In this document: positions 25,831 through 36,393 of the stretch, one piece after another
Layout of the letters: each line of letters begins with the position of its first letter
Position numbering within the stretch: the first letter of the stretch is position 1
Translations under genes and position numbers: made by a program
Notes under the pieces: model-generated
What the model was told of the DNA's origin: nothing
Databases searched by the model: none
What the model saw: the letters and a program-made list of their open reading frames with translations, nothing else
Origin: Porticoccaceae bacterium
GTDB taxonomy: Bacteria; Pseudomonadota; Gammaproteobacteria; Pseudomonadales; Porticoccaceae
NCBI GenBank assembly: GCA_012960115.1
Contig: DUBX01000054.1
Location: forward strand, 1-46,295
DNA: 46,295 nucleotides
Direction: 5' to 3'

Positions 25831-27150
25831 ATGATCAATTTATGGCGTCGTGCCGCAGTTCTTGCTGCAAAAACTCCAGACTCGCGAAATCGTTCCGCTG
25901 ACCTTTTTAGGGCTCTGTCAATTTTGGTGGTAATCTTTGGGCACTGGTTGATGGCTGCACCTTACATAGATGCAACAGGCTTGCATATTGATCATATTTT
26001 GGTCCGCGCGCCATGGACGCAATGGCTAACCTGGGGCCTGCAGGTGATGCCGGTTTTCTTCTTTGTGGGTGGGTTTTCCAACGGTATTACGTGGGATGCC
26101 GCGACAAGGGATGGACGGACCTATGGAGAATGGTTGAGTACGCGCTTGCGGCGTTTACTTTATCCTGTGTTTGTTCTAATAGTGTTTTGGACGCTGATTG
26201 CGGCCATTGCTCACCAGGCAGGCGTTGCTGCCGAGATTATTAAAGTCGGCTCGCAAATCGCGTTGGTACCCACTTGGTTTCTTGCTATTTACGCAGTGAT
26301 AGTCGTGTTAGCGCCATTGGCGCGAATGGTTTGGTTACGCTGGGGTATGCTAACAATTGCGACTCTGGCGTTGTTGTCAATTGGTGGTGATTTACTGTAT
26401 TTTTACTTTGATTTGAAGCTATTAGGTTGGGCCAATTACCTGTTTGTTTGGTTGGCAGTTCACCAGTTGGGCTATGCTTGGTTGGACGGTCGTTTTGCCT
26501 CCACGGGAGCTTCCATCACATGGTGCCTCATTGGGGCTGTGAGTTTAATAGCAATGGTGAAATACGGTCCCTGGCCATTGAGTTTGGTAGGAGTGCCGGG
26601 TGCTGAAGTGACTAATACCACGCCCCCTCACTTACCACTTCTTGCATTAGCGGCCTGTCAGTTTGGGTTTGTACTCACGGCGCAAGGAATTTTAAACAGA
26701 GCATTACAAAACCTGCGTCTGTGGGCCGCGACGGTGTTATTAAATGGCATGATCATGACAATATTTTTATGGCACAGCACCGTCATGATTCTGTTATTTG
26801 GTGTTGCCGTGTTGGCCGGTGGAGTCGGTTTACAGGCTGAACCTGTGAGCAGCGCTTGGTGGTCAGCTAGAGCAGTTTGGATGCTGGTGTTTATGATTGG
26901 TTTAGTGCCCTTCGTGGCGGCTTTTTTACGATTTGAGTCGGCTACTTTTACCAATAATAAAACCCCGGGCGTGTGGCGGCTCCTGATGGGCACTGGTTTG
27001 ATGGCTGGTGGCCTCGCACTTACAGCCTATGGAGGTATCGCCGGTAACAATCTTGTTGGCTTGCAACTCAATGCGTTGGCGTTGTTTTTTGTCGGTGCTT
27101 TTGGTGCCGGAATAGTGCCCTATTTTAATAGAGTCAAAAACTTGGCCTAA
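25831..27150 (+). CDS. Acyltransferase family 3 membrane protein
   Basis: Integral membrane protein of 439 aa with about ten hydrophobic segments. The N-terminal RSADLFRALSILVVIFGHW carries the conserved Arg and catalytic-type His of acyltransferase family 3, with a later FFFVGGFSNG block. These enzymes transfer acyl groups to sugars, lipids or antibiotics at the inner membrane. AAGGA is 8 nt before the ATG. It is preceded by a 187-bp gap and convergent with the DUF349 gene. The acceptor is unknown. Confidence 0.83.
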   Translation: MINLWRRAAVLAAKTPDSRNRSADLFRALSILVVIFGHWLMAAPYIDATGLHIDHILVRAPWTQWLTWGLQVMPVFFFVGGFSNGITWDAATRDGRTYGEWLSTRLRRLLYPVFVLIVFWTLIAAIAHQAGVAAEIIKVGSQIALVPTWFLAIYAVIVVLAPLARMVWLRWGMLTIATLALLSIGGDLLYFYFDLKLLGWANYLFVWLAVHQLGYAWLDGRFASTGASITWCLIGAVSLIAMVKYGPWPLSLVGVPGAEVTNTTPPHLPLLALAACQFGFVLTAQGILNRALQNLRLWAATVLLNGMIMTIFLWHSTVMILLFGVAVLAGGVGLQAEPVSSAWWSARAVWMLVFMIGLVPFVAAFLRFESATFTNNKTPGVWRLLMGTGLMAGGLALTAYGGIAGNNLVGLQLNALALFFVGAFGAGIVPYFNRVKNLA

Positions 27151-27186
27151 AGTGTGGGCCTGGGGGTAATCAGCTCGACAGCCCTG

Positions 27187-30000
27187 TTAGGAACATTTCT
27201 GAAAACGGTTCAGTAACGAAAGGTAGATATCAGTGGGCACGGGCCCAACCGCGACCCACTCGAGTGTTAGATCTTGAATATTTACGCTGCTAGCCGACGC
27301 AGTCTGGCCAAAACCCTGTTGTAGCCGAGATACCTGATACTGCATACGCAAATCTTTGTCCTCTGCAGGGGTTTCTCGGTCGGAGAGGATCTCTGCACGG
27401 ATACACAGCGTTTTAAGTGCTTGCTCATACTCACTCTGTTTTTGTGCGCCCGCAGGATAGGCAAAGGCAATTTTTTGCTCGAGAGCAGCTAGGCCCTTTT
27501 TTGGCCAATGACTAACACTATCAATAAAGTCCTTGGCCTTTTGCTTCAGGTCTAGTCTTTCTTGCTCTTTCGTGGTTAATTGGGACAAGCGAATTTTGTC
27601 GGCGGCTTCCAGTAAATCCACCCATACTTGAGCCTTCGCAGCCTTTAGCTGCTTTATCACAGCGGCATCAAAGTGTTTGATTGCCGTGTAGAGGCGCTCG
27701 TTTAAAGCGGTTGAGGCATTTTTAGGTAAGTTACCTATTATCCGAAATTCTTGCTGACACTCAGTCACCCGAGTGCGCGCATCGAGTAGTGCTTTGCCGG
27801 TTAACTTAGCTGAGTTTTCAACTTCAATTAGCAATGCTTGGGCTTGAGTCTTATGCTCCTGGAGCTCAGATTTAAATTCCTTGGCTTGCTGTCGGCGTTT
27901 TTCAAAAACAGCATCACATCCAACTCTGAATGTTTGCCATAGTTTTTGATCATCTCTACGTGATGCACTGCCGCTATTTTTCCACTGGGCCTGTAGGTCT
28001 TTGACCTTTTCAACGGCTCTCCGGTTATCCTGCTGCTCGGCCAGCGCAGTGACCTGTTTGATTAATTCTTGTTTTACTAGAGCATTTTTCTGCTGTTGTT
28101 GGCTGAGCTTTTCTCGCATGGCATCTAGTATACGATCGAAATCTCGCTGCACAGGCTTATTGGCCTTTCGATCCGCAGGCGCATAACTCTGCCATTCTCT
28201 AATGCCAGCACCGATTAACTTCTCAAAAAAACTCCAGTCTGTATTTTCGGATCCCTCACCTTCCCAATGTTGGGCGTCAAAATACTCGGTTAGTTGGGCA
28301 ACTAGCTGGCGACGTTTATCCAGATTACCGCGTCGAATCTCAGACTGTGCGGTAAAATATTCCTTGCAGGGTTGGTAAGCTTGCTCGGCCAGTTGATGAA
28401 AAGATGCCCACTGCGCTTGGTCCTGCGTCCCTTTGCTCAGAGTTTTCCATGCCTCTTGCAATCGCTTGATTTTGGTTGCCAGCGCCTCTGGGTTTTCCTG
28501 ACTATCAACTAATGCTCCCATTTGATCAATTAGCTGTTGTTGCTTTGGCTTTACTGCATAGTTTTTCCAGTCGAGTAATTTATCTAATGCTACGTCTAAT
28601 TGCTCCAGCTGGGTAGACACTGAGGTTGGTATTTTGGACAGTTCTAGCAGTTTTTTATCCAGAGAACGTCTTATGCCTGCCGCTTGTCTAGACTCGCCTG
28701 TTTTAAGGGCGCTATTGGCTTTGCCAATTAAGGCATTTATGTGGCGCAACTGATTAGTGAACGTCTTTTGTTGATCGACCCAGAACTTTTCTTTGTTGGC
28801 CATTAACCCCTTAACATCCTTAACCGCTTGGGGAACTATTGCCGCTGGCAGTAATTGGGCTGATTTCAGTCTTGCCTTTATTTCGCCATACACCTGTTCA
28901 TTACTCTGTACCTCACTGTCGCCTTGCTGCGGCGTTATCAATAATGCAGCGTGCACGGCTAGGCTTCCGTGGTTAGGCAGTTGTTGTAGTTGAAATGCAA
29001 TGCTTTCATTTAACTGCGTAAATATCTTTTCATCGTCAGGATTAGAAGGCAGTAATTTAAGAGCGTCATTGTGACGTTGTTGGCATTTGGCGCGCGCCAA
29101 TTCGACCGTTTTACACTGCTCATCTGTACCCTCTATTTCATAAAGTTGGGCTAAATAGCTAAACAGTTCAGCGATGATGTCTTGAAGACTTTTTGCAGCT
29201 GAGTCTATTGCCTCGTTCTGCGCTGCGCGCGCTCCGCATTGTTGTGCATCATCTTCGATGCTTTGCTGGCAATCTAATATAGCTTTTTGAGCTCTTGCAG
29301 TGGTGGCTTTTGCACTTTGTGATTCCAATAATTGCCATTGTTTGATTAAGCGGCGTGCTTTACGAGTAAATTGCTCATCGAAAGTTCTTTTGCTATGGAC
29401 TTCCAAACGTTCACACAGAGCTTCAATCGCGGCTTTGGTTTCCGCGGCCTGCTTTTCACTCTCGCGAAATACGTCGCACTTTTCTTTAGCAATGTTGTAG
29501 ACCAGCTTGTCTTTACCTTTAGTCTCTTTAAGCAGTTTTGTTAGTGTTGCAAGATCATTAATTTTGTCTGCCGCTAATTCACGAAGACGAGCAGGAACTC
29601 CTTCGATGGCTATTTTGTAAAAAAAATCTGCATCAGCACTTACGTTTAGCAGTTGTTCTAGCAACTCTGGCCGCTGGCAGAACCCTACTATCGAGAACTG
29701 AGCCATGATGTCCAAGCCATCAGTGGTCAACTGTTTTAAGCTAATACTTTCGCTATCAATGAGTTCAGCAATGCGGTGCCGAGCTTGCTGCTGCAGAGTC
29801 TGAGTCTCACAAGTTAGGGCGAGGTCGGTTAGTCGGGTGCCATAATCGAGGTGGTTAATCGCTGCGGCCCGCACAATTTCAGGCTCTTCACTGGCGGTGA
29901 CGGCGATTAATGAGTCCATTGATAATTGGCTGATTTCAGCCAGTCGCTCTTCGATGGTTTTGGGGTTTATCTTATTGAGTAATCGCGACATTATAGCCAT
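27187..30000 (-). CDS. DUF349 domain-containing coiled-coil protein
   Basis: Long cytoplasmic protein of 937 aa, rich in Gln, Ala, Glu and Lys, with heptad-like helical stretches. Repeats of the DUF349 type are visible as blocks around W-K and F-C-A/F-R-V-G-C-D motifs, for example LQAQWKNSGSASRRDDQKLWQTFRVGCDAVFEKRR (about residues 670-700) and similar units before and after, each spaced about 70-80 residues. The N-terminal 150 residues look like HEAT-type helices (VRAAAINHLDY). Members of this length are common in gammaproteobacteria; the role is not established. The ATG at 30000 has AAGGAAA 5 nt upstream; an in-frame ATG at 29992-29990 is an alternative. Alone on its strand. Confidence 0.82.
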   Translation of the reverse strand: MAIMSRLLNKINPKTIEERLAEISQLSMDSLIAVTASEEPEIVRAAAINHLDYGTRLTDLALTCETQTLQQQARHRIAELIDSESISLKQLTTDGLDIMAQFSIVGFCQRPELLEQLLNVSADADFFYKIAIEGVPARLRELAADKINDLATLTKLLKETKGKDKLVYNIAKEKCDVFRESEKQAAETKAAIEALCERLEVHSKRTFDEQFTRKARRLIKQWQLLESQSAKATTARAQKAILDCQQSIEDDAQQCGARAAQNEAIDSAAKSLQDIIAELFSYLAQLYEIEGTDEQCKTVELARAKCQQRHNDALKLLPSNPDDEKIFTQLNESIAFQLQQLPNHGSLAVHAALLITPQQGDSEVQSNEQVYGEIKARLKSAQLLPAAIVPQAVKDVKGLMANKEKFWVDQQKTFTNQLRHINALIGKANSALKTGESRQAAGIRRSLDKKLLELSKIPTSVSTQLEQLDVALDKLLDWKNYAVKPKQQQLIDQMGALVDSQENPEALATKIKRLQEAWKTLSKGTQDQAQWASFHQLAEQAYQPCKEYFTAQSEIRRGNLDKRRQLVAQLTEYFDAQHWEGEGSENTDWSFFEKLIGAGIREWQSYAPADRKANKPVQRDFDRILDAMREKLSQQQQKNALVKQELIKQVTALAEQQDNRRAVEKVKDLQAQWKNSGSASRRDDQKLWQTFRVGCDAVFEKRRQQAKEFKSELQEHKTQAQALLIEVENSAKLTGKALLDARTRVTECQQEFRIIGNLPKNASTALNERLYTAIKHFDAAVIKQLKAAKAQVWVDLLEAADKIRLSQLTTKEQERLDLKQKAKDFIDSVSHWPKKGLAALEQKIAFAYPAGAQKQSEYEQALKTLCIRAEILSDRETPAEDKDLRMQYQVSRLQQGFGQTASASSVNIQDLTLEWVAVGPVPTDIYLSLLNRFQKCS

Positions 30001-30288
30001 GCATATTTCCTTGAACTGATACCAAGACCATTGCTCTCAACTAGGCACAAAACAGTCATAGTTGATGAGTAGTCTGGACGTGTTTCAGAGCCGATACCTC
30101 GGCCCTCAGATTGAGCGCTCGTCTGCAACTCGTATTGGACAACTAATGTGATCTTACACCTAAAGAGCTTTCGACGAAATAACCCTATGGAGACCTAAAT
30201 TTGATCATTGCAACTATGCTGCAATGTTAAGGCCTAGCGCTATAGAAAATGGTATTCTTGATGAACAATTTAAACGGACTTAATTACA

Positions 30289-32463
30289 ATGAAAAACACT
30301 CTATCGACTATCGTTGCCTCCCTCATGATTTTTTCTACACTCACGCTCACGACCCAAGCTGATGAAGGGATGTGGCAGCCACACCAATTGCCAGCCATGT
30401 CTGATGAACTTGCTGCAAAAGGCCTAGAGATTGATGCAGAGTCTATTTCGTCGTTAACGGAATTTCCAATGAATGCGGTGATTAGCCTTGGTGGTTGTAC
30501 GGCTTCATTTGTATCGTCGCAGGGATTGGTGGTCACCAATCATCATTGCGCGTACGGCTCTATTTTGCACAATTCAACGCCTGAGAAAAACCTATTAAAA
30601 GATGGGTTTCTGGCTAAGTCCTACGCTGAGGAGCTGCCTGCGACGCCGGGTTCACGTGTGTATGTGACCGAAGCGGTGACACAGGTGACAGAACAGGTAG
30701 TGTCGGGTTCAGAGGGTAAAGTCGGCAATGATTATTATCAAGCTATTGAAGTCAAAGAGAAGTCCTTAATAGCCGAGTGCGAGACTGCGGAAGGCTACCG
30801 ATGCCAAGTCTACAGCTTTCATGGAGGGCTTGAATATTACTTGGTTAAACAGCTAGAGATTCGTGATGTGCGATTGGCGTATAACCCCGCTGGAAGTATA
30901 GGCAAGTACGGAGGCGATATTGATAATTGGATGTGGCCCCGCCACACGGGTGATTTTTCCTTTTATCGTGCCTATGTGTCTAAAGGGGGTCTGCCAGCTG
31001 ATTATAGTGTGGACAACGTTCCATACCAGCCAAAGAATTTTTTAAAGGTATCGGCCAAAGGCGTGAGTGAAGGTGATTTTGTTATGGTAACTGGTTACCC
31101 AGGTCGTACAAATCGTTATCGAACAGCTAGCGAAGTTGAGAACCAGTTTGAGTGGGCCTATCCAGAGGCGAAGATGCTGCGCGAGCGGTTTATGAAAATC
31201 ATTAATGAAACTGCTGAAGAGGGCAGTGACGAGCGCATTAAATATGAAAGCCTTCTCGCTGGGTTAGCTAATTACGCCAAAAATTTCACGTCGATGATAG
31301 AATTTTATGCTAAATCACCAATGCTTGCAGACCGCAAAAGCCGCGAAAATGATCTAGCTGACTGGATAAGCAAAGATACTCAGCGTCAGGAACAATACGG
31401 AAAAACACTCGCCACGCTTGATGAGCTGATTGCTGAGGGCCAGGAAGACCAAGCTCGAGATATTATCTTGGGCTATATCCGTTACACAACAATGCTGCCT
31501 ACCGCCCGTCGATTATATAGATTAGCCAATGAAAAAAGTCTGGCTGATATTGATCGTGAACCTGGTTATCAACAGCGTGACATGATTCGTTTTAAATCTA
31601 GCATGGAGCGCATTGATCGACGTTATGCAGCCAGTGTGGACAAAGCGTTGCTGTTTGAAATGCTTAAGCGATACGCTGTGTTGCCTCAAAATGAGCGCAT
31701 TGATGCACTAGACAAGGTGTTTGGTCTTGGTAAGGTTCTCAATGAAGCTAGACTCAGCCGAATATTAGACCGAATGTATGCCAGGACTACTCTTGGAGAC
31801 ATGGACTCTCGGTTAGCCTGGTTAGAAAAATCAGTCGAAGATTTTAAACTATCTAAGGATCCTTTCATTAAATTTGCAGTTGCAATGTACGACACTGACA
31901 TGCAACAAGAGAAAAAGAGCAAAGCTCTGTCGGGAAAGTTGATGAAGATCCGCCCTCAGTATATGCAAGCTATCATTGCCTTTAACCGTGATCAGGGTAA
32001 GCCTGTCTATGCCGACGCTAACTCAAGCCTACGTGTTGCCGTTGGCCATGTTAAAGGCTATGCACCTGAAGATGGACTGCGAGCTGAACCCTTCACTCGT
32101 CTTGAGGGGATTTTAGCCAAAGACACAGGGATCGATCCCTTTGAATCACCCAGTAAGCAGCTTGAGCTAATTAAGCAAAAGCACTATGGCGATTTTTATG
32201 TAAATTCTATTGATTCAGTCCCAGTAAACTTTTTGTCTACACTGGACACCACTGGCGGAAATTCAGGTTCACCAACCTTAAACGGCCGTGCAGAATTGGT
32301 CGGTCTGCTCTTTGATGGGGTCTATGAGAGCATTATCGGAGATTGGGGTTATGACACGCAGACTAATCGATCAATTCAAGTAGACAGCCGTTACATGCTT
32401 TGGGTGATGAAGTACCTAGATAATGCAGACAATCTATTAGATGAAATGGATGTTGTTTATTAA
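30289..32463 (+). CDS. S46-family serine peptidase (dipeptidyl-peptidase 7-like)
   Basis: Secreted or periplasmic peptidase of 724 aa. The signal peptide is residues 1-24 (cleavage near TQA/DEG), followed by the family start GMWQPHQLP. The catalytic triad is readable: His in VTNHHCAYGS (residues 85-86), Asp in GGDIDNWMWPRHTGDFSFYRAY, and Ser in TGGNSGSPTLNG. In the specificity position after the Ser motif the sequence is LLFDGVYES, with Gly as in DPP7 (hydrophobic P1) rather than the Arg of DPP11 (acidic P1). The enzyme releases dipeptides from peptide N termini. Preceded by a 288-bp gap. Confidence 0.9.
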   Translation: MKNTLSTIVASLMIFSTLTLTTQADEGMWQPHQLPAMSDELAAKGLEIDAESISSLTEFPMNAVISLGGCTASFVSSQGLVVTNHHCAYGSILHNSTPEKNLLKDGFLAKSYAEELPATPGSRVYVTEAVTQVTEQVVSGSEGKVGNDYYQAIEVKEKSLIAECETAEGYRCQVYSFHGGLEYYLVKQLEIRDVRLAYNPAGSIGKYGGDIDNWMWPRHTGDFSFYRAYVSKGGLPADYSVDNVPYQPKNFLKVSAKGVSEGDFVMVTGYPGRTNRYRTASEVENQFEWAYPEAKMLRERFMKIINETAEEGSDERIKYESLLAGLANYAKNFTSMIEFYAKSPMLADRKSRENDLADWISKDTQRQEQYGKTLATLDELIAEGQEDQARDIILGYIRYTTMLPTARRLYRLANEKSLADIDREPGYQQRDMIRFKSSMERIDRRYAASVDKALLFEMLKRYAVLPQNERIDALDKVFGLGKVLNEARLSRILDRMYARTTLGDMDSRLAWLEKSVEDFKLSKDPFIKFAVAMYDTDMQQEKKSKALSGKLMKIRPQYMQAIIAFNRDQGKPVYADANSSLRVAVGHVKGYAPEDGLRAEPFTRLEGILAKDTGIDPFESPSKQLELIKQKHYGDFYVNSIDSVPVNFLSTLDTTGGNSGSPTLNGRAELVGLLFDGVYESIIGDWGYDTQTNRSIQVDSRYMLWVMKYLDNADNLLDEMDVVY

Positions 32464-32655
32464 CAGCTGATATTTCTACCGCGAAATTATGCTAATTGGG
32501 CTATTGGTTAATTGATCGGTAACCCTTTTAGCCAGTATGGTTTTATTTTTAAATGAGGTAGTCTAGGCTCTAAAGTTTTTGTGCCTTTGCGCTGGTTATA
32601 AAGGCTAAGCATAACGCTCTGCAAAAAGAGCGGACGGACTAAGGGGTAGATATTA

Positions 32656-33969
32656 ATGAAGGTCGTTTTTCTGGGCTGGTTCTCAGCCTTATACCTGCTT
32701 GCCACAGGATCAGCAGTTGTTGCAGATGAGCAAGCAGGATTTGGTGTGATGCGGGGGGTTCCACCTGCTCGTGAGACGCAAGCAACCATGAAAAATTATC
32801 GTGAGCATCCCTTTAATCAGTGGACCTTCCGTAATGCCGGTGCCCCTCTGAATGTAGTGATGATCCCTCGAGAGGGTGAAATTAGAGAGTTACCTGGTCC
32901 GACTCAACCCGGGTTGGCCAATTTTAGTGTGAGCGATGCGGCCGGCAAAACTATGGAATTCCAAGCGCTGTTTGCCGCTAATCATGCCGATGGCGTCGTG
33001 GTAGTTCAGGGTGATGAGCTACTTTATGAACATTACTTTCATCAGTTCAATGCTCATGCCCAGCACCTGTGGTTTTCTATGAGTAAATCATTGGCCAGTA
33101 CTGCCTTGGGCTTGCTAGTGGCGCAGGGTAAGGTTGACCTTTCTGAATCTCCAGCGGCCTATATTCCAGAGCTTAAGGGCAGCGGCTTTGAGAGGGTGAC
33201 GGTGCAGAACGTGCTAGATATGGCTAGCTCGGTAGATTTCCACGAAACCTATACTAATCTCGACTCTGACTTTGCCATCCATTATGCACCGGCACTTAAT
33301 TTAGGTTGGTTGCAGGGAGCGGCAGACGTACAGCCAGAAGAGGCTCAAATATATGGTGTCCATGACTTTCTAGCCAAGTTTATAAAACCTGACCCCAAGC
33401 GCGAGCCAGGGGATAATTTTGATTACAATTCAAGCAATGCGGATGTGCTGGGGTGGATTATTGCCCGCGTTAGCGGCCAGCCATTTCAAGATTTTATTCA
33501 GCAAAATATCTGGTCTAAACTAGGGGCTGAGCACGACGCTTATATTGCCGTTGACCGTGCTTATATGCCAGCTGTGACCGGAGGAATGAACAGTACCACC
33601 CGAGATGCGGCACGTTTTGGCATGATGATTAGAGACCGTGGAGAATACAACGGCCAGCAGATAATACCCCAAGCATGGGTCGATGCTAATGTGGTTATTA
33701 CCGACCGGTTACGATCTAACATGAAGGCAAACACAAAGTACAGCGACGACCCTTGGAACGCCTATCACAATATGTGGTGGGTACTGGACGAAACTATCGG
33801 TGAATATTGTGCAGTGGGTATTCATGGGCAGGTGATTTATATTAACCGCAAAGCCGATACGGTGATGGTGTGGTTCTCAAGTCAGCCAAGAGCGTCGGCG
33901 GCTAGAGATCCCAATTTTCAATCTAAACTAAAAGCCGCCAGACTCTTGGCTGCTCATTTAACTGAGTAA
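32656..33969 (+). CDS. Serine beta-lactamase-fold hydrolase
   Basis: Exported protein of 437 aa with a signal peptide (about residues 1-23, ending VVADEQ). The SxxK catalytic motif is S141-M-S-K144 within LWFSMSKSLAST, and the second motif region is FDYNSSNADVLGW (Tyr of the YxN element). A late HGQVIYINRK provides the HxG-type triad element. This is the class C/esterase-like family (COG1680) found as esterases, amidases or 6-aminohexanoate hydrolases; antibiotic resistance should not be assumed. A DUF2891 gene follows 7 nt later, so the two form a unit. Confidence 0.86.
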   Translation: MKVVFLGWFSALYLLATGSAVVADEQAGFGVMRGVPPARETQATMKNYREHPFNQWTFRNAGAPLNVVMIPREGEIRELPGPTQPGLANFSVSDAAGKTMEFQALFAANHADGVVVVQGDELLYEHYFHQFNAHAQHLWFSMSKSLASTALGLLVAQGKVDLSESPAAYIPELKGSGFERVTVQNVLDMASSVDFHETYTNLDSDFAIHYAPALNLGWLQGAADVQPEEAQIYGVHDFLAKFIKPDPKREPGDNFDYNSSNADVLGWIIARVSGQPFQDFIQQNIWSKLGAEHDAYIAVDRAYMPAVTGGMNSTTRDAARFGMMIRDRGEYNGQQIIPQAWVDANVVITDRLRSNMKANTKYSDDPWNAYHNMWWVLDETIGEYCAVGIHGQVIYINRKADTVMVWFSSQPRASAARDPNFQSKLKAARLLAAHLTE

Positions 33970-33976
33970 TAACGTA

Positions 33977-35068
33977 ATGAAGAATCGCCTCTTTGCTCAT
34001 TTTTCATCAACCGCTATCTTGGTCATTGCTGGATTTACTTTAAGCACCGGTATCATGGCGGCTGACCAAGAAACGGGGCGCACAGACCTCTCTATTGGGC
34101 AAGCAGCCAATTTAATGCAGTTGCCCTTGGCCTGCGCCGAGACAGAATACCCCAACAAGTTAAGTCAAACCTTGCGTAGTGAACAGGATCTTGCATCACC
34201 GAGGGGCTTACACCCGGCTTTTTATGGATGCTTTGACTGGCATTCAGCGGTGCATGGTCATTGGTCAATGGTGCGTCTTTTAAAAGAATTTCCAGATGTG
34301 GTGGGTAACGCTCAAGCCAGAGCTATCTTACAGCGCCACATAACCCCGGAAAATGTCGCTAAAGATATTGAATACCTTAGAGCCAATACCGCATGGGAAC
34401 GCCCTTATGGTTGGGCTTGGTTGTTAAAGTTAACGCATGAATTGCAGGGTTGGAATGATCCCATGGCCGCCCCATTGACTGCAGCCCTAGAGCCCTTGGC
34501 GGAAGAATTGTCACAGATGTACATTGCCCATTTACCAAAGTTAGCTTACCCCATCAGAGTTGGCGAGCACGCTAATACTGCATTTGGACTCACCTTTGCG
34601 TGGGATTACGCGCTACAGTTTGACGATATTCCATTGCAAATGGCGATAAAGCAGCGGGCACATGATTTCTATTTACAGGATGAAAATTGTCCCATTGGCT
34701 GGGAGCCTAGTGGCTATGACTTTTTATCTCCCTGTCTAGAGGAGGTGGACTTGATGCGGCGGGTACTGCCTAAAGAAAAGTTTATGGTGTGGCTAAATGA
34801 GTTTTTGCCTGCATTAATGTCACCAAGTTTTGATTTGCCTGTAGGACAGGTTTTTGATCGAACCGATGGTAAATTAGTGCACTTAGATGGGCTTAACTTT
34901 AGTCGGGCTTGGGTGTTTTATGCGTTGGCCGAACAGTACCCCGAACTTGGGCATCTTAATAATCTCGCTGATCGTCATGTTGCGTATTCGTACCCTAATT
35001 TAGTGGGTGACAGTTACGAGGGTGGGCATTGGCTGGGTTCGTTTGCCATTAATGCTCTATTGCCCTAA
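33977..35068 (+). CDS. DUF2891 family exported protein
   Basis: Protein of 363 aa with a signal peptide (about residues 1-29, ending IMAADQ). The DUF2891 hallmark LHPAFYGCFDWHSAVHGHW lies at about residues 73-91, and helical repeats with RPYGWAWLLKL, EPSGYDFLSPCLEE and GLNFSRAW follow. The structure expected is an alpha/alpha toroid like glycoside hydrolases, but no activity is established. It follows the serine hydrolase gene by 7 nt. Function unknown. Confidence 0.82.
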   Translation: MKNRLFAHFSSTAILVIAGFTLSTGIMAADQETGRTDLSIGQAANLMQLPLACAETEYPNKLSQTLRSEQDLASPRGLHPAFYGCFDWHSAVHGHWSMVRLLKEFPDVVGNAQARAILQRHITPENVAKDIEYLRANTAWERPYGWAWLLKLTHELQGWNDPMAAPLTAALEPLAEELSQMYIAHLPKLAYPIRVGEHANTAFGLTFAWDYALQFDDIPLQMAIKQRAHDFYLQDENCPIGWEPSGYDFLSPCLEEVDLMRRVLPKEKFMVWLNEFLPALMSPSFDLPVGQVFDRTDGKLVHLDGLNFSRAWVFYALAEQYPELGHLNNLADRHVAYSYPNLVGDSYEGGHWLGSFAINALLP

Positions 35069-35111
35069 ATTGTCTCTAATACACCTTGTTTGAAGTTTAT
35101 AAGAGATTGTT

Positions 35112-36362
35112 ATGAATTTTGTTCCTTACGCAGTGCCCTTTTTCTTACTACTGATCCTTGTCGAATTGGCTTGGGGTTGGCTAAAAGGGAACAATACCTA
35201 TCGTATTAATGACAGCTTAAACAGTCTGAGTCTTGGGCTATTGAGCACCGTAACTAAGTTTGTGTTTTTGAATATTGGATTACTTGTGTTTTCTAATATT
35301 GGGCAAAATCACGCCATCTGGTCCTTTAACATGATGTCTACCAGCCACTGGTTATTGGGGATTTTACTCTATGATTTTCTCTATTACTGGTACCACCGAA
35401 TCAGTCACGAGCGCCAACTCTTTTGGGGCTCTCACGTGGTCCACCATCAGAGTGAGGACTATAACTTAAGTACGGCACTGCGCCAGACGAGTACTAGCTT
35501 TTTAACCACCTGGGTGTTTTTCATTCCCTGTTTCTTTTTGGGTATGCCGATCTATATGTATGTCAGCATTGCGACCGCTCATCTGGTTTACCAGTTTTGG
35601 GTACATACTCAGCACATTGGTAAATTGGGTTTTTTAGAGTGGTTTATCGTATCGCCGTCTAATCATCGTGTACACCATGCGCAAAATCCTGACTACATCG
35701 ATAAAAATTATGGCGGTTTGTTCATCGTGTGGGACCGGCTATTTGGTACCTTCCAAGAAGAAGATGAACAGCAAAAACCGATCTATGGCATTCGAGTACC
35801 CCTATCAAGTTGGAATCCGTTGTGGGCCAACCTGCATATATTTGTCAATATGGCACGGGATGCTTGGCGGACTAATGCTTGGAAGGACAAACTTAGAGTG
35901 CTCTGGTCTAAAACTGGCTGGCGCCCCGCCGACGTAGCCCAGCGTTATCCGGCGAACAAATCTGATTTAAATCATTTTACGAAATATGACCCCAAGCTCA
36001 GCACAGGGGCTAAGTATGCGATGGTAGGGCAATATCTATTGTTGACCTTTTTCCATCTTTGGAGCGCGGGGCAGGTGACAAAGCTTCCTTATGAGTTGTT
36101 ATGGGTGGTGGTGATAGCACAGCTTCTCACGGTAATGGTTATTGGTGCCGTGCTAGATGGCAAGCCTTTTGTCAGGGGGTTGGAGTTATCCCGATTGGTT
36201 GTGATGACAGGAATCCTTTACAGTACCTTCACAGCAAATTTAATTAGTATGGAGTGGCTGTATTACGCTATTGTCTATCTTGTTATTAGCGCTAGTTTAA
36301 TGTGGGTTTGTATTAAAAAAGAGTCGAGTAGTGAGGCCGTTGCTAGCTCTGATCCAGCCTAA
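35112..36362 (+). CDS. Sterol desaturase / fatty acid hydroxylase family membrane protein
   Basis: Membrane protein of 416 aa with the di-iron histidine boxes HRISH, HVVHH and HRVHH in the first half (about residues 95-200), embedded between hydrophobic helices, and extra helices in the last 100 residues. The family hydroxylates or desaturates lipids, sterols or alkylglycerol-type ethers; the C-terminal membrane extension resembles alkylglycerol monooxygenase-type proteins. It lies 43 nt after the DUF2891 gene. Its 3' end precedes the next gene's likely GTG by 31 nt. Substrate unknown. Confidence 0.84.
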   Translation: MNFVPYAVPFFLLLILVELAWGWLKGNNTYRINDSLNSLSLGLLSTVTKFVFLNIGLLVFSNIGQNHAIWSFNMMSTSHWLLGILLYDFLYYWYHRISHERQLFWGSHVVHHQSEDYNLSTALRQTSTSFLTTWVFFIPCFFLGMPIYMYVSIATAHLVYQFWVHTQHIGKLGFLEWFIVSPSNHRVHHAQNPDYIDKNYGGLFIVWDRLFGTFQEEDEQQKPIYGIRVPLSSWNPLWANLHIFVNMARDAWRTNAWKDKLRVLWSKTGWRPADVAQRYPANKSDLNHFTKYDPKLSTGAKYAMVGQYLLLTFFHLWSAGQVTKLPYELLWVVVIAQLLTVMVIGAVLDGKPFVRGLELSRLVVMTGILYSTFTANLISMEWLYYAIVYLVISASLMWVCIKKESSSEAVASSDPA

Positions 36363-36393
36363 AAATATTAACGAATCATCAAGGACTAAACCT

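Noticed and set aside
32656-33969. Beta-lactam resistance gene
   Set aside because: The SxxK-type hydrolase family is broad and mostly esterases or peptidases; nothing indicates antibiotic hydrolysis.
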